A DNA stretch of 64,000 nt, taken from contig CM074133.1 in the NCBI GenBank assembly GCA_037178625.1, positions 1,302,001-1,366,000 on the forward strand, written 5' to 3'. Positions 41,790 to 51,724 of the stretch are shown here, one piece after another (the first letter of the stretch is position 1; each line of letters starts with the position of its first letter). The stretch is from Skeletonema tropicum. Lineage: Eukaryota; Bacillariophyta; Thalassiosirophyceae; Thalassiosirales; Thalassiosiraceae. The notes under the pieces are model-generated. The model saw only the letters and a program-made list of their open reading frames with translations. It was not told the DNA's origin and ran no database searches. A program made the translations under genes and the position numbers.

Positions 41790-42762
41790 AGGAGGGGTGG
41801 CCTCGTACGTAGAACCATACTAATTCCGCTAAGTAACCAAGTTGTCAGCCACGAGACATCGGACAGTTACTCCTGTAACCATTTTTGCTAATAGTGTGGC
41901 AGCCACGAGACATCTGAGAGTTACACATGTAACGATTTGGCTGACAAGTTTCCCGAGCCACCACCACCGACCATCAAATAAAAATAATAGTGTCCATGAG
42001 AGAGAGATTCACCATGGAACATTAAATAGACAACATAGATCATCAACAATATGTCGTCAAACAAAATGAAGTATGATGAATGGGCTGACAAGCAGCGTAA
42101 AGAGAGAGGGGACACAGTAGAAGTTGCACAGAACATGTTATGGGTTCTACAAGCAAAGAAAGGAAAGTGAAATCATTGGTGCAGCGTTGGATAGCTTCTC
42201 CGCCCGAACGTATTAAATCAAATGAAGATGGTGAAGTAGTTGCTGAGGATATTCTCATCGAGAGGGATGTTGTTATTATTGCAAACGTGAAGATTGGAAA
42301 TGGAGCAAACGCTACTACGGTGCAACGACCATTTCGTGTCATGGTGATTCATGATAAACATTACAACAAGTGGATGATAAGTCAATCGTCTAGTAAGAAG
42401 TGGGGGAAAGAAGCAAAGCCATACAAGGTAGACATTCGAATGCTCCGGAAGAATGAAGTTGGTGAGTATGAAGATGTCGAATTATATGATGCAGATTACA
42501 ACAAGGAAGAGGTTGCAAAGCGTATTGGAGAGAATTTGATTCTCGATGTAGTTGGAAAGTTGCATGTAATTGGTTGAGTTCATTAATAATGGGGTTATTT
42601 CATGTTAGACTTTTCGTAGAGGTTCAGCCTCCCTACCCATGTAACCCGATGTTACAGATCCTAGTACAAGTTTACGTAGGAATTAAATTCCTACGTCATC
42701 AGCGAGGAAGCCAGCAGTTACACATGTAACGATTTCGCGGACAGGTTGAGGCCACCCCTCCT
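41790..42762. mobile_element. 973-bp TIR element with 8-bp target duplication
   Basis: Perfect 15-bp terminal inverted repeats (AGGAGGGGTGGCCTC at 41790; its complement ends at 42762) are bracketed by the direct repeat GATTTTTT (41782-41789 and 42763-42770). Eight-base duplications are typical of hAT and P-type transposons. Subterminal motifs GTTAC-N4-GTAAC recur at 41866, 41920 and 42717, with an inverted variant at 42640. A 35-bp direct repeat starts at 41846 and 41900. A 23-bp perfect palindrome is at 42674-42696. The interior carries a 145-codon ORF that does not look like a transposase, so the element is non-autonomous. Confidence 0.85.
42140..42577 (+). CDS. Hypothetical protein inside the TIR element
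   Basis: A 145-residue ORF with real-protein composition and alternating strand-like segments: DVVIIANVKIGNG, RPFRVMVIHDKHYNKWMI, KPYKVDIRMLRK and ENLILDVVGKLHVIG. It lacks any transposase signature. A 39-codon ORF starting at 42051 (MSSNKMKYDEWADKQRKERG) overlaps its start in another frame and reads equally protein-like, so the original gene may have been longer and frameshifted, or two frames may be joined by splicing. I do not recognise the family. Confidence 0.45.
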   Translation: MGSTSKERKVKSLVQRWIASPPERIKSNEDGEVVAEDILIERDVVIIANVKIGNGANATTVQRPFRVMVIHDKHYNKWMISQSSSKKWGKEAKPYKVDIRMLRKNEVGEYEDVELYDADYNKEEVAKRIGENLILDVVGKLHVIG

Positions 42763-42811
42763 GATTTTTTGCCTGTCAGAGGCGCTTCGCGCCTCTTCTT
42801 AGGCAAATTTT

Positions 42812-43143
42812 ATATGGAGGTGGTTTTTGTATTGGGACTCCGTGGATGTGAACCCTCCTGGGAAATTTTATTAGGTGATTTGTCTCAAAGACTTTTTTTT
42901 GCTTTTTGTTAGGGTTAACCCTAATTTTTTTTTGGCTGCCGAAAACCAATCCTAACCCAACCCTCCCTGTAAAATCCAGCCCTACGCCTTTGGCATCATG
43001 TAAAACAATTACTACACCATAATAACACCCTAATAGACCCTCCCGAGTCCAGCCCTATGCCTACGGCGTGGTGTGTGTCCAGATTGTTGGTTTGTGTGGG
43101 TCCCAGAGATTGAGGAGTCCCAATACAAAAACCACCTCCATAT
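42812..43143. mobile_element. MITE with 30-bp perfect terminal repeats
   Basis: The segment ATATGGAGGTGGTTTTTGTA continuing to GGGACTCC (42812-42841) is exactly complemented at 43114-43143. The interior is non-coding and holds TTAGGGTTAACCCTAA (42909-42924), a 16-bp perfect palindrome built of two opposed telomere-type TTAGGG units. The outermost ATAT bases are themselves symmetrical, so the target duplication cannot be resolved. It lies only 50 bp from the preceding TIR element. Confidence 0.8.
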
Positions 43144-43478
43144 GGTTTTCCGGAGGGGCATTTGCAAAACTCGCTTACGCTCGCAAAACTGGGATTTTTT
43201 TCAAGGGAGGTGGAGAGAAACAGGGCACATAAGAATGAGAGAAAGCGAGGCGAGGAGATGAGATGGAACCTGGATTTGGAGAATATTTACTACACACGCG
43301 GTAGGTTTCAATGGGCCAGCCATGCCGCAGTTCGTGGGCCTACATCATATGAAGGACTCCCTTGGAAATGATTTTCTACTAATTCCTAAATTGGAGAGAT
43401 CAGGTAGGAATAAGTAAAAGGTAAAGCTCTAACTCGCCGCACCTCCTCTCTCACATTTTTTTCACACACACCACAACC
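43144..43478 (+). promoter_or_regulatory. Promoter and 5' UTR of RPL8
   Basis: The stretch before the RPL8 start ends in a pyrimidine-rich leader (CACCTCCTCTCTCACATTTT) and CACACACCACAACC just before ATG, as often seen upstream of ribosomal protein genes. The small ORFs here are not convincing. Confidence 0.4.
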
Positions 43479-44673
43479 ATGGGAAAATACGTCCAGGTAA
43501 GTTGATATACAGTGGGTAGAGAACTGCGCTAGTCGCAGTAGTGATGCATTGGATCCATTGGAGGAGATTACGGCTTTATTTCATCTCTCACACTTGGGCT
43601 AACTTCAATTAGTTTTCTCCTCTTCACCTCAATCAAATTCTTCCGCTCCGATGATACGCTGATCCGACTTCCTCCCTTACAATGAAACTTCTGGTTTCAA
43701 CTGAATATCCAAACAATATGTGACGTGGCGCCATTGGTAATGCGGTTGCTTTCACCGAACCCAATTGGCTGATTAACTTTCAATCCACGATGCGATGCCA
43801 TTTTGAACATCTTAATGCTCAATGGATAATGCATAATCATCTTATTTCATGAAACGAATCGATGATTTCATAATATGTGCGCTGAACATATCTATCTGAT
43901 ATTGTTACGAATAACAGGCACAAAGAAAGGGTAAGTCCCCCGTCTTCAAGGCTCACGTTCGCACCCGCAAGGGAGCCGTGAAGCTTCGTTCCATCGACTA
44001 CGCCGAGCGTCGTGGATACGTCCGTGGTGTTATCAAGGACATCATGCATGACCCTGGTCGTGGTGCTCCCGTTGCCAAGGTCCAATTCTTGAACGCTTAC
44101 CGTTACAAGAGGGACACTGAGCTTATGATTGCTACTGAGGGTATGTACACTGGTCAGTTCATCTACTGCGGAAAGAAGGCTACCTTGACCATTGGAAATG
44201 TTCTTCCTTTGAGCCAGGTGCCCGAGGGTACCATTGTGTGCAACATTGAGGCCAAGGTTGGTGACCGTGGTGCTTTCGCCCGTGGATCCGGCTGCTTCGC
44301 TGTTGTCATCTCCCACGATGAGGACAAGGGAACCACCCGTCTCCGTCTTCCCTCTGGAGGTAAGAAGACTGTCAAGTCTGATGTCCGTGCCCAGATCGGT
44401 GTTGTTGCCGGAGGTGGACGTACTGACAAGCCTTTGCTTAAGGCTGGACGTGCCTACCACAAGTACGCCGTGAAGCGTAACTGTTGGCCCAAGATTCGTG
44501 GTGTTGCTAAGAACCCCGTGGAGCATCCCTTCGGAGGAGGTAACCACCAGCACATTGGTCGTCCATCCACTGTCAGCAAGGAGGCCCCTGCTGGACGTAA
44601 GGTTGGTCTTATCGGTGCCAGGCGTACCGGACGTCTTCGTGGAGTCAAGAAGCTTGGCCAGGACAGGGATTAA
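43479..44673 (+). CDS. RPL8: 60S ribosomal protein L8 (uL2)
   Basis: A tiny first exon of 18 nt (43479-43496, MGKYVQ), a 421-nt intron with GTAAGT and ACAG ends, then exon 2 (43918-44673) give 257 residues, the normal length. Family landmarks: [50 protein letters not shown] and the invariant [12 protein letters not shown], which contains the histidine near the peptidyl-transferase centre. The exon uses a narrow codon set (AAG, GGT/GGA, CGT, GTC), unlike the more AT-tolerant neighbours, as expected for a highly expressed gene. A long first intron directly after a very short exon is common in ribosomal protein genes. Confidence 0.97.
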
Positions 44674-44919
44674 GTTGGTAGTCCTCGTTAAAGTTAAAAG
44701 AAGTCGAGAAGACACATTCTACTACTTCAACCTGTATATTGTCATAACATAACTCTCTCAATATTATCTGAACCATCATGTTATTAATACAGTATGCATT
44801 GCGATTTCATGAGTCTGCACAGCTTGATATTTTTTACAAAGGAAGATGTGTTTCATAAATGATGATGTGAGTACACACGCTGTTGAAATACATTTGCTTT
44901 TGGCTGCATCAACCGTTGC

Positions 44920-47900
44920 TCACACAGTAAAAGTAGATTTCTGGAGGCTATTTGGCTTACTAGTCTTCTGGAGGCTGTTTGGTACTCCTGAACCAGAAAG
45001 ATCAGGAGGACACGAGCTGGTGAGATGCGACCTCTTTCCATTGCCAAACAGGAGCATCCGCAGATTATTGTTCTCGGCCCTTAGCATTTCGAGTTCGGAG
45101 AGAGCGCCTGCTGCTTGCTTTGATGATTCAGCGCTTTGCTCTGATTCGGCTGGCATCCTCCCAGTCCAGATTCTATTAGCAGCAAACTTGAATTCAGATA
45201 CAACCAAGCTCTCGTCGTTCCTCCGGTACTTTCGCATCCAAGGCAACAACGCATAAATGAACAGCAGTCTCCAATACGTCCCCGCTTGTGATCCAAAATC
45301 GTTATGTTGTAATTTGAGCATGTACATCACACCCAGCCTTTCGATATAAGGATGCCTGTGAGCTTCGTGCGAAAGAAGGTCCTTTCGAAAAAGCAAGGGG
45401 AAAGAATCGAGCTCAATGGGGCCAACGAAGCATGCATCTTGTGATAAGAAGGGGACATCGACCCGACCAATGAACATTGTTGCAGCTAACATAAAATACA
45501 ATCCTCTGATCACCATGTATCCAATTCCTAAGGCCAAGTTCCATGATTCTAGAATGATGTTGACGACATTACTGAGGACGACAGATTTCCTGTAGTATCC
45601 TTGCTGGCTCACTCTTCTATAACCTCGCAAGACAATCCACTTGAGCATCACTGTCAAGCCCATACCAATTATGTTCGCAAATAACAATCCTATTAACTGA
45701 GCAAAGTCTGGCCACAATATGATGCCAAAAATGATCATGAAAAAGAAACCCATCATGACTGAGGTGTAGAACGTGCCTGAACATAAAATAGAAAACGTGT
45801 GATTAATGGTAATGGAAGAGAAGCTCAAGCTCAACAAGCAAAGATTTTCATGACAACTCACCCCAGAAGATCGATCCGAATAGCAGAGAAGAGTTATCAA
45901 CCGCGTATCGGAGCTTCAAGAACGATCGTCCTTTCAACGACTCAAAACCGCCGCTTCGAAATTGCATGACGGTGTTGACGGAAGAAGGGATGTACTTCGA
46001 AATGATTGAAATAATTGTCAGCTCGCCACAAACAACTCCAAAAAACAAAGGCACCACCAGCCTCCACCGCTGACTATACCCTGGGACAAGCTTATCGAGA
46101 TAATCAAGCCCTTGCTGAAACAGTTCGCTTGAGTATACAATTATGAAGAGTGCAGCGAGTAAAACACAAACGGTGACCTGGGCCAAATTACCGGAAAGCA
46201 CGTGTGTCGTGAGCCAAATCCCCTCTTGTTCGAAGAGCTCTCTGCTCCATATCCGTTTCCAGGTGCGTCTAAAACCATCTAATTCTTCCTTCTGATCAGA
46301 TACTTTTGCGTACGCAAGCATAGCAATCCCATACCTCGTTTCAAGCCCTTGACCAATACCACCGTCTAATTCTGCTGCCTTGTGCACATCACGTGCATTA
46401 CGTACCAGACGGTTCAACTTAAAGCTAGCCGCCTGTTTTACAGCAGCTTCAAGACGAATGTTGTCTGTATGCTTCCGTACAAACATTAGAAGCGAAGACT
46501 TTTCTGACAACAATCGTTGGAAGATACTCATCACAGGGTCGATTAGTAGAACGAAACCACAAAGGACAGATAGATGATAAAGTACAGGATTGATACCTTC
46601 TCTACTCTTCTCAGTTGAAACTACTCCCGCTGACATTTCGAAGAAGAAAGGGAGGATAATGAAAATGAAATTCGCACAAATGCCAACTACGGTGAAAAAA
46701 TGATTAGCATTGTTGGTGTTGCCAGCGCTTGCAGATATGACGAAGATGGATCCTAGCACGCTGTTTCGAAAGGAAGTGAGTATCACACAACATGGTTGCT
46801 CACATATTGATCAGACGCCACGGGACTCACCTTAGCTGAAACATGATGACAAGCCAATTGAGAATACCTTGAGCTAACACACATCCAAAATGCAAATGAT
46901 CGCATTGGAGTTTAATCAACCTAAGAATGTTGTCATCTGACTGTAAGTATGCGAAATATGTTAGAATCCACGCTACCCACAAAATAACAACATAGCTCTT
47001 GGACCTAAAAGTATCTGCAGTGTAGTCTACGCAAGAAAGAGTGCGAACAGTCTTGACAGTGTTCTCTGTCTTCTTTGAACCGCTCTCTTCTTCCGAAAAC
47101 ACGTCCTGAAAGTTTGTAGTCACTCTGTTTTCGAAGTCAATATGGTAGTGTTGCAAATCATGTGTCAATCCACGAGCAAAATTGTATTGGTCTAATAAGA
47201 TGCGTTCTCCCTCGATGTCAGTACCAGCATCTGGAGTTGAAGCAAGTATCATTGCGTCCAAAAGCTGTTCATTATTCGAATCCTCTACCTCCCCATAAAA
47301 GCGCAAAATTTGTCTTATCAACTCTTTCGTTAGAGGTCGTAGAGTTGCATCACCAGTTGCATCGTGCAGCATCATTCTGAGAACATTATCGACAATATCA
47401 GCATCTGGCCATCGACTATCCCCCTTTTGGCGGTGCAAACATGTTCCCGATTGTATTCTAATTGTGTTAGATTCTTCTTGAGCTTGATCTAAACTCTCCT
47501 TTGCCTTTAACAGCAAAGGTATCAAAAGTAGAGCCAGAACTTGTATCAAATCCATGCATCCTACCTCACATCTACTTTCTGTGTTGGGTTGTGTTCCTGA
47601 GGTGTCATCATGATTATCTTGTTTCCTATCCGCTCGAGTACATTGCCCAAATGTACCAATTATCTTTTCTTCGACTTCTTCTTCAGTAACTTGTATACCA
47701 TGCCGTGACATCAGAAACGCTACGATATCACAGGCTACGCGAACGACAAACAAATCAGTCAAACGATGAATGATCTACTGCTAAACAGCAGGTATCTTGT
47801 TGTGAACGCACCTTGAATCGATCCATCTTCTCTCAATTCATTCTTCCCCGTTTGATGTAGAGCTGATATGTATTCAAGCTCATTTACATCAGCAACAGCA

Positions 47901-47929
47901 CCACACGGTCTACGTTTCTGCAATCCCAT
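44920..47929 (-). CDS. Polytopic membrane protein, STRA6-like C-terminus
   Basis: Four exons (47929-47812, 47734-46831, 46760-45862, 45776-44920) join in phase to 925 residues. At least eight hydrophobic spans are visible, among them CMDLIQVLALLLIPLLL, NHFFTVVGICANFIFIILPFFF, VTVCVLLAALFIIVY and MMGFFFMIIFGIILW. Near the end, IRGLYFMLAATMFIGRVDVP, then LDSFPLLFRKDLLSHEAHRHP and YWRLLFIYALLPWMRKY, follow the order of the C-terminal region of STRA6, the vertebrate retinol-uptake receptor. This likeness is from memory and modest. The tail has a leucine-rich coiled coil (ALSELEMLRAENNNLRMLL). Alternatives are another multi-span transporter or receptor. The gene is convergent with RPL8, 246 bp apart. 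Confidence 0.6.
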
Positions 47930-48203
47930 CCTAATGACCGTAATTGCTGAGGCTACACCATCGTCTCGAACTATCTACAATACCCACCTCCTTCTCCGCT
48001 TTCACATCAGTTCATTGTTCATTCGCAGAGGTTCGAGGTAGGTTCGAGGTTCGCAGTTCATCGTAGGTCGCAGGCAGGGGATAGAGGATAGATAGGGGGA
48101 GCAGGGAGGCGGAAGGAGGCCTGAAATCAGGCTTTGTCTTCTTTTCAGGGCTGAAAACAGGCCTCTGACCTTCCGTACTCCTTACGTCGTGTAGGTAGCC
48201 TAG

Positions 48204-48321
48204 AGCGCCGAGCGAGATGACTGTCACTTGATAGTGCAGTCAGGCTTGTAATGCTTAGGCTATATTACGCTATGCGAACTCGAGGTTCTGGACTGCACTG
48301 ACAGTCATCTCGCTCGGCGCT
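48204..48321. repeat. 118-bp inverted repeat with 23-bp perfect arms
   Basis: Arms AGCGCCGAGCGAGATGACTG+TCA (48204-48226) and the exact complement (48299-48321) enclose about 70 bp. A further partial pairing (GTGCAGTC with GACTGCAC) extends the stem after a short bulge. It looks like a small foldback element; a target duplication could not be resolved. Confidence 0.8.
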
Positions 48322-48335
48322 AGCGACTTTCACTA

Positions 48336-48409
48336 TGTTGATGAATGCTTTTGCCAACTAACGTAGATAACCGGTTATCTACGTTAGTTGGCAAAAGCAT
48401 TCATCAACA
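48336..48409. repeat. 74-bp perfect palindrome without spacer
   Basis: Starting TGTTGATGAATGC and centred on AACCGGTT, the two 37-bp halves are exact complements with no loop. It lies 14 bp from the preceding inverted repeat and near the upstream side of the STRA6-like gene. It could be a cruciform-forming or hairpin-RNA element, a foldback transposon end pair, or a cloning or assembly artefact. Confidence 0.9.
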
Positions 48410-48967
48410 CACGCAACTTTCTTACGAGCTCACTTGCTTCCACTTCTAAATCAAATCTGATTGAGCTCAGAACACGAGATATGGTATGCCCAATGAATGC
48501 AAAAGCAACAATGCAAATCATAGACTGTTCATTCTGGGACAAATACCACTTGGAAATGATCTTGCAACTTTAACGTTGGGCTTCTGATACGTGGGCGCCA
48601 CGTAATAAGCAGTGAGAATAATCTTCAGCCAGAGGATCAGCGTATTTTCCTAAGGCTGTAAGTGCTATGTAATGTTTATAATATGTGGTCGCTGGTTAAA
48701 CTGCAAGACTTCCTTCAAGCAAGCAAGAAGAAAGCGAGTCAGCAAAGGTTAGCAAGCGTTCGTAAAGGCAAGAAGTTGTATTCTGCTGTCGCGGCATCGA
48801 TTGAAATAGGCTCAAACTGTCTCATTTGCAACGATAATCACAGTTATGAAAAATTACGTAGTTAATGATGCAAGCAGCTTGTTTCAAGTCTCCACTTACT
48901 AATCCCAAATAGCATCAGATGTCCTCATTATTCACTTCGAAGATATATATTATTTCCCCCCTCATTC
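48410..48967. other. Intergenic, weak ORFs only
   Basis: Two plus-strand ORFs of about 60 codons (48388-48573, which starts inside the palindrome, and 48662-48865) show no domain and are not called. The end of the stretch is the 3' flank of the minus-strand Cwf18 gene. Confidence 0.4.
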
Positions 48968-49528
48968 TCAATCCAGGTCACTATCATCATCACCACCACC
49001 TTCCCTAGCCTCCTGTTCCAATCTCTCCCTCAACAACTCCACAATGGCCCTTTGTGTCCTCCTCTCCAATCTCTCCATTTTCTGTTCAATACCCCGCTTC
49101 AAATCCCAATTCACCTTTTTAGTGGATATTGGTATAACTTTCGACCACCCTCCAGCTTCACCCACATTGTGTCCAGCTGCCTCACGAGATTCTCTATCAG
49201 TTTTGGCAAGTGCTAATTCTAATGCAGATTTTGGCTCGTCAGTGTTGTTCTGAGAATTATTATTCGATTGCGTTGTTTTTTGTCGTTTGGGAGCAGCTGG
49301 TCCATTTTCCGTTTCATTCGCAGATGCCGTAACTGTCTTGTCGAGACTGGCATCTTTTGGAACATAATTTCGAAAGGAGATGGATGGCTTTGCAGCAACT
49401 CCATCCATTATTTGATCCTCTTTACTGTCGGTTTCTTTACTGCTACTATTTCCGGTTGTGGCGATGGGCTGATTCCGCCCAGCTCGTGCAGCGAGAGCGG
49501 CGAGACGAGCTTTGCGGTCGTCCGACAT
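48968..49528 (-). CDS. CCDC12/Cwf18-family spliceosome protein
   Basis: From ATG 49528 (MSDDRKARLAALAARAGR) the protein has 186 residues. A longer open frame reaches 49786, but its extra N-terminus (MLLISFHLACGRK) has none of the family features. The start MSDDRKARLAALAARAG, the segment ISFRNYVPKDASL, and the C-terminal VNWDLKRGIEQKMERLERRTQ with IVELLRERLEQE match the cwf18/CCDC12 family of small coiled-coil proteins found in the activated spliceosome. The tail is acidic (GGGDDDSDLD). It is likely nuclear and helps splicing, the same complex pathway as Dib1 further right. Confidence 0.88.
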   Translation of the reverse strand: MSDDRKARLAALAARAGRNQPIATTGNSSSKETDSKEDQIMDGVAAKPSISFRNYVPKDASLDKTVTASANETENGPAAPKRQKTTQSNNNSQNNTDEPKSALELALAKTDRESREAAGHNVGEAGGWSKVIPISTKKVNWDLKRGIEQKMERLERRTQRAIVELLRERLEQEAREGGGDDDSDLD

Positions 49529-49966
49529 GGTCCACTTGAGGAGGTGAATGAAGATGACTAATATCGTGCTTTTCCTGTTACTAAAAGGAAACGGACGATA
49601 TCTAATAGTTGGGGCAAGATGATAGTTTACGACTAGCACGAGCGCCAGCGAGGCTAGTAGTTTACGATAGTAATAGTGGTGTGTGTTGTGAATTTCATGG
49701 AGCATGGAGCTTTTGTGAGATGACATCGTCGGGACACAAAAGGAGCTTTTCCTGCCGCAGGCTAGGTGAAAAGATATTAGAAGCAATTAGAAGCCCTTCA
49801 TTAAAACGGTGCTTACCTCCTCCAGCCTCCACCAAAATCGAGGGGAAGCGGACAGCGGGAGACAGCGGGGCGTGAACGGCAGTCATCCAAGAGCTTACGG
49901 TGCTTTGAGGCATAGGAGCGAGACTGTCAGTTAAATTGATAGCATATTTGAGTAAAGAGAAGAACC
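49529..49966. promoter_or_regulatory. Shared promoter region Cwf18 / plastid-type protein
   Basis: A 438-bp interval between divergent start codons. It contains two similar segments (ATAGTTTACGACTAGCACGAG and GTAGTTTACGATAGTAATAG at 49,622-49,676). No separate gene is supported. Confidence 0.35.
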
Positions 49967-50539
49967 ATGGATAGCTATGATGTTATATCACTGAGAAATA
50001 GAGCGACAGCTCTCGCTTCCATTATATGTTGCATGTGTACTTGCAAACTATTGCCAGAAGTTCATGCCTTCACGCAGATACGGCCATTGAAACAAACATG
50101 TATTGTGAACAGACGTCAGCTTCACTCAACCAATATCATTACTCGTCTGCAAGCATCCATCGGTGATGATCCAGACGACGACGACGACGATGATGCTCTT
50201 CTAAACGAATTAAGAGACAAGAAGAAAGAAGCATTTGGGAAAGACATACCATCTAACGATGAATTGCAACAAGCAGCAAAGAATGCAGAGAATGCCTTTC
50301 TAGCTGCAATGTTGGAGCAAACGCAAAATTTCAAAGAAATAAAATCAGAACAGGGTGGAGATGCAGCAGTGTCTGAATTTAGGAGAAGAATACAAGAAGG
50401 AGATGAAGCACAGAGGGTAGAAGATGCAAATAATGCTGCTTTGGAAGAATCGATGGTTAGAGAGAAGCTTGTTCAGCAAATGGAGGAGGGGTTAATGGAG
50501 CAGCCTGAAGAAGAAAATAGCGATGATTCATGGCAATAA
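49967..50539 (+). CDS. Small plastid-targeted-type protein, unknown function
   Basis: A 190-residue protein. Residues about 13-35 are hydrophobic (ATALASIICCMCTCKLLPEVHA) and end in HA-F, an ASAF-like signal-peptide/transit-peptide junction, followed by a basic transit-like stretch (RPLKQTCIVNRRQ). The mature part begins near an Asp run (DDPDDDDDDD) and is a single charged helix-rich region (LLNELRDKKKEAFGKD, LAAMLEQTQNFKEIK) with an acidic tail. No named domain is seen. Plastid location is inferred from the presequence. The gene is intronless. Confidence 0.65.
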   Translation: MDSYDVISLRNRATALASIICCMCTCKLLPEVHAFTQIRPLKQTCIVNRRQLHSTNIITRLQASIGDDPDDDDDDDALLNELRDKKKEAFGKDIPSNDELQQAAKNAENAFLAAMLEQTQNFKEIKSEQGGDAAVSEFRRRIQEGDEAQRVEDANNAALEESMVREKLVQQMEEGLMEQPEEENSDDSWQ

Positions 50540-51128
50540 GTAGCTGTTGCTAGTTGCTAACTACAAATCTAGCAATTTTTCATTGCATTTCAAAGATTTC
50601 TGAGGACTGATACATATGGGCTGCCTAATCAATCTAGGTGTAAGGTGTAAGACTATTTTAGCAACCAACTGTATACCAACAACGCTAGAGGCAAATTTGA
50701 CGTGTAAACTTGCGTTGAGCTGGCTTGGAGCAACGAGCAGCTCGCTTGGCACTAAACAGGCACTAAGCTAAGTGTATTTTCGGGTGCTATCCTGAACCAT
50801 TTGAATTATGAAGTACTCTTTTTATGAATAAACTCAAGCGTGATAAGTAGAAGTAGTTTCATTGAAACTACTAAGTAAATCATACATTTCAGTTTGACCC
50901 CAAAGACGCTACACAAAATCACGTCAACTTTTGACAGCTCTTTCCTTCATCTTTTTCTCAATGCTCGATGCCGGCCGAATGAAAAAATCCAGCGCATACA
51001 ATAGCAACGGAACGATTAGATAGGAGTATCGTTGTAGTATAATCATTTGCGCCTGATAATAATACATCAGCAGTTTTAAGGAGACAATACAACTGGCTTT
51101 GTAAGAAGAATCGACTACTTATCTCGCG
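50540..51128. other. Intergenic, nothing supported
   Basis: AT-rich DNA with only very short ORFs. It must contain the 3' UTR of the preceding gene and the promoter of the next; no repeat or RNA gene recognised. Confidence 0.4.
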
Positions 51129-51665
51129 ATGATGAGCGTCGGCTGTAGATGCACATGTCTTTTCTTGACCTGCTTGGTCATCGGAACAATATTCCTACCA
51201 GAATCAATCAGCGGCTTTATCACTCCAACATCCAGTATTTCCGTGCGCAAGAATAGACCTGACTTCCTTAGACTCTCTATGGAAGAATCACGCAGCAACT
51301 CTGATGAGAATGGCACAGATTCAGAATTAAGTGATGCAAATGATAATGTTGTAATGGAGGATTTGTCCTGGCGAGTTGCAAAGGCACGTCTAGAAGAAGA
51401 AGTCAGCAAACGAAGCTTCTTAAAGCGTAAACCTATCAAATTATCTTATGAACAATCACAAAAATGGATCCAACGAAATTGGGCAATCAAGACAAAAGAA
51501 GAGTTTAATGATCTAGTTGCGAATGGCAATCTTAGAACACCGTACATATCCAAACGTCCTGAAGAATACTATGGGGAGAGAGGTGAATGGATAAGCTGGG
51601 ATCATTATTTGCTGGGTAATTGTACAGATTCTGTGACTGAAGGAAGACAATCCAAGTGGCAGTGA
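51129..51665 (+). CDS. Small plastid-targeted-type protein, unknown function
   Basis: A 178-residue protein with a hydrophobic start (CLFLTCLVIGTIFLPESISG) ending at SG-F, an ASAF-like site, then a Ser/Arg transit-like stretch (ITPTSSISVRKNRP). The C-terminal third reads YEQSQKWIQRNWAIKTKEEF, then LRTPYISKRPEEYYGERGEW and SWDHYLLG. The pattern (S)xExQKWIxxxxxxxxxEFxxLxxxGxLxxPYIxxxPxxYY...W.SWxxxLG resembles a short repeat known from plant and phage-integrase-associated proteins (W and G at the end). Function is unknown. Confidence 0.65.
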   Translation: MMSVGCRCTCLFLTCLVIGTIFLPESISGFITPTSSISVRKNRPDFLRLSMEESRSNSDENGTDSELSDANDNVVMEDLSWRVAKARLEEEVSKRSFLKRKPIKLSYEQSQKWIQRNWAIKTKEEFNDLVANGNLRTPYISKRPEEYYGERGEWISWDHYLLGNCTDSVTEGRQSKWQ

Positions 51666-51724
51666 AGTGCAATACAACGTTGACGTCGTTGCGAGTAACA
51701 TTATGTTGTGATCAATGTTATTAC

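Noticed and set aside
43837..44715. 292-codon minus-strand ORF
   Set aside because: Antisense to RPL8; it arises from the biased codon use of that gene.
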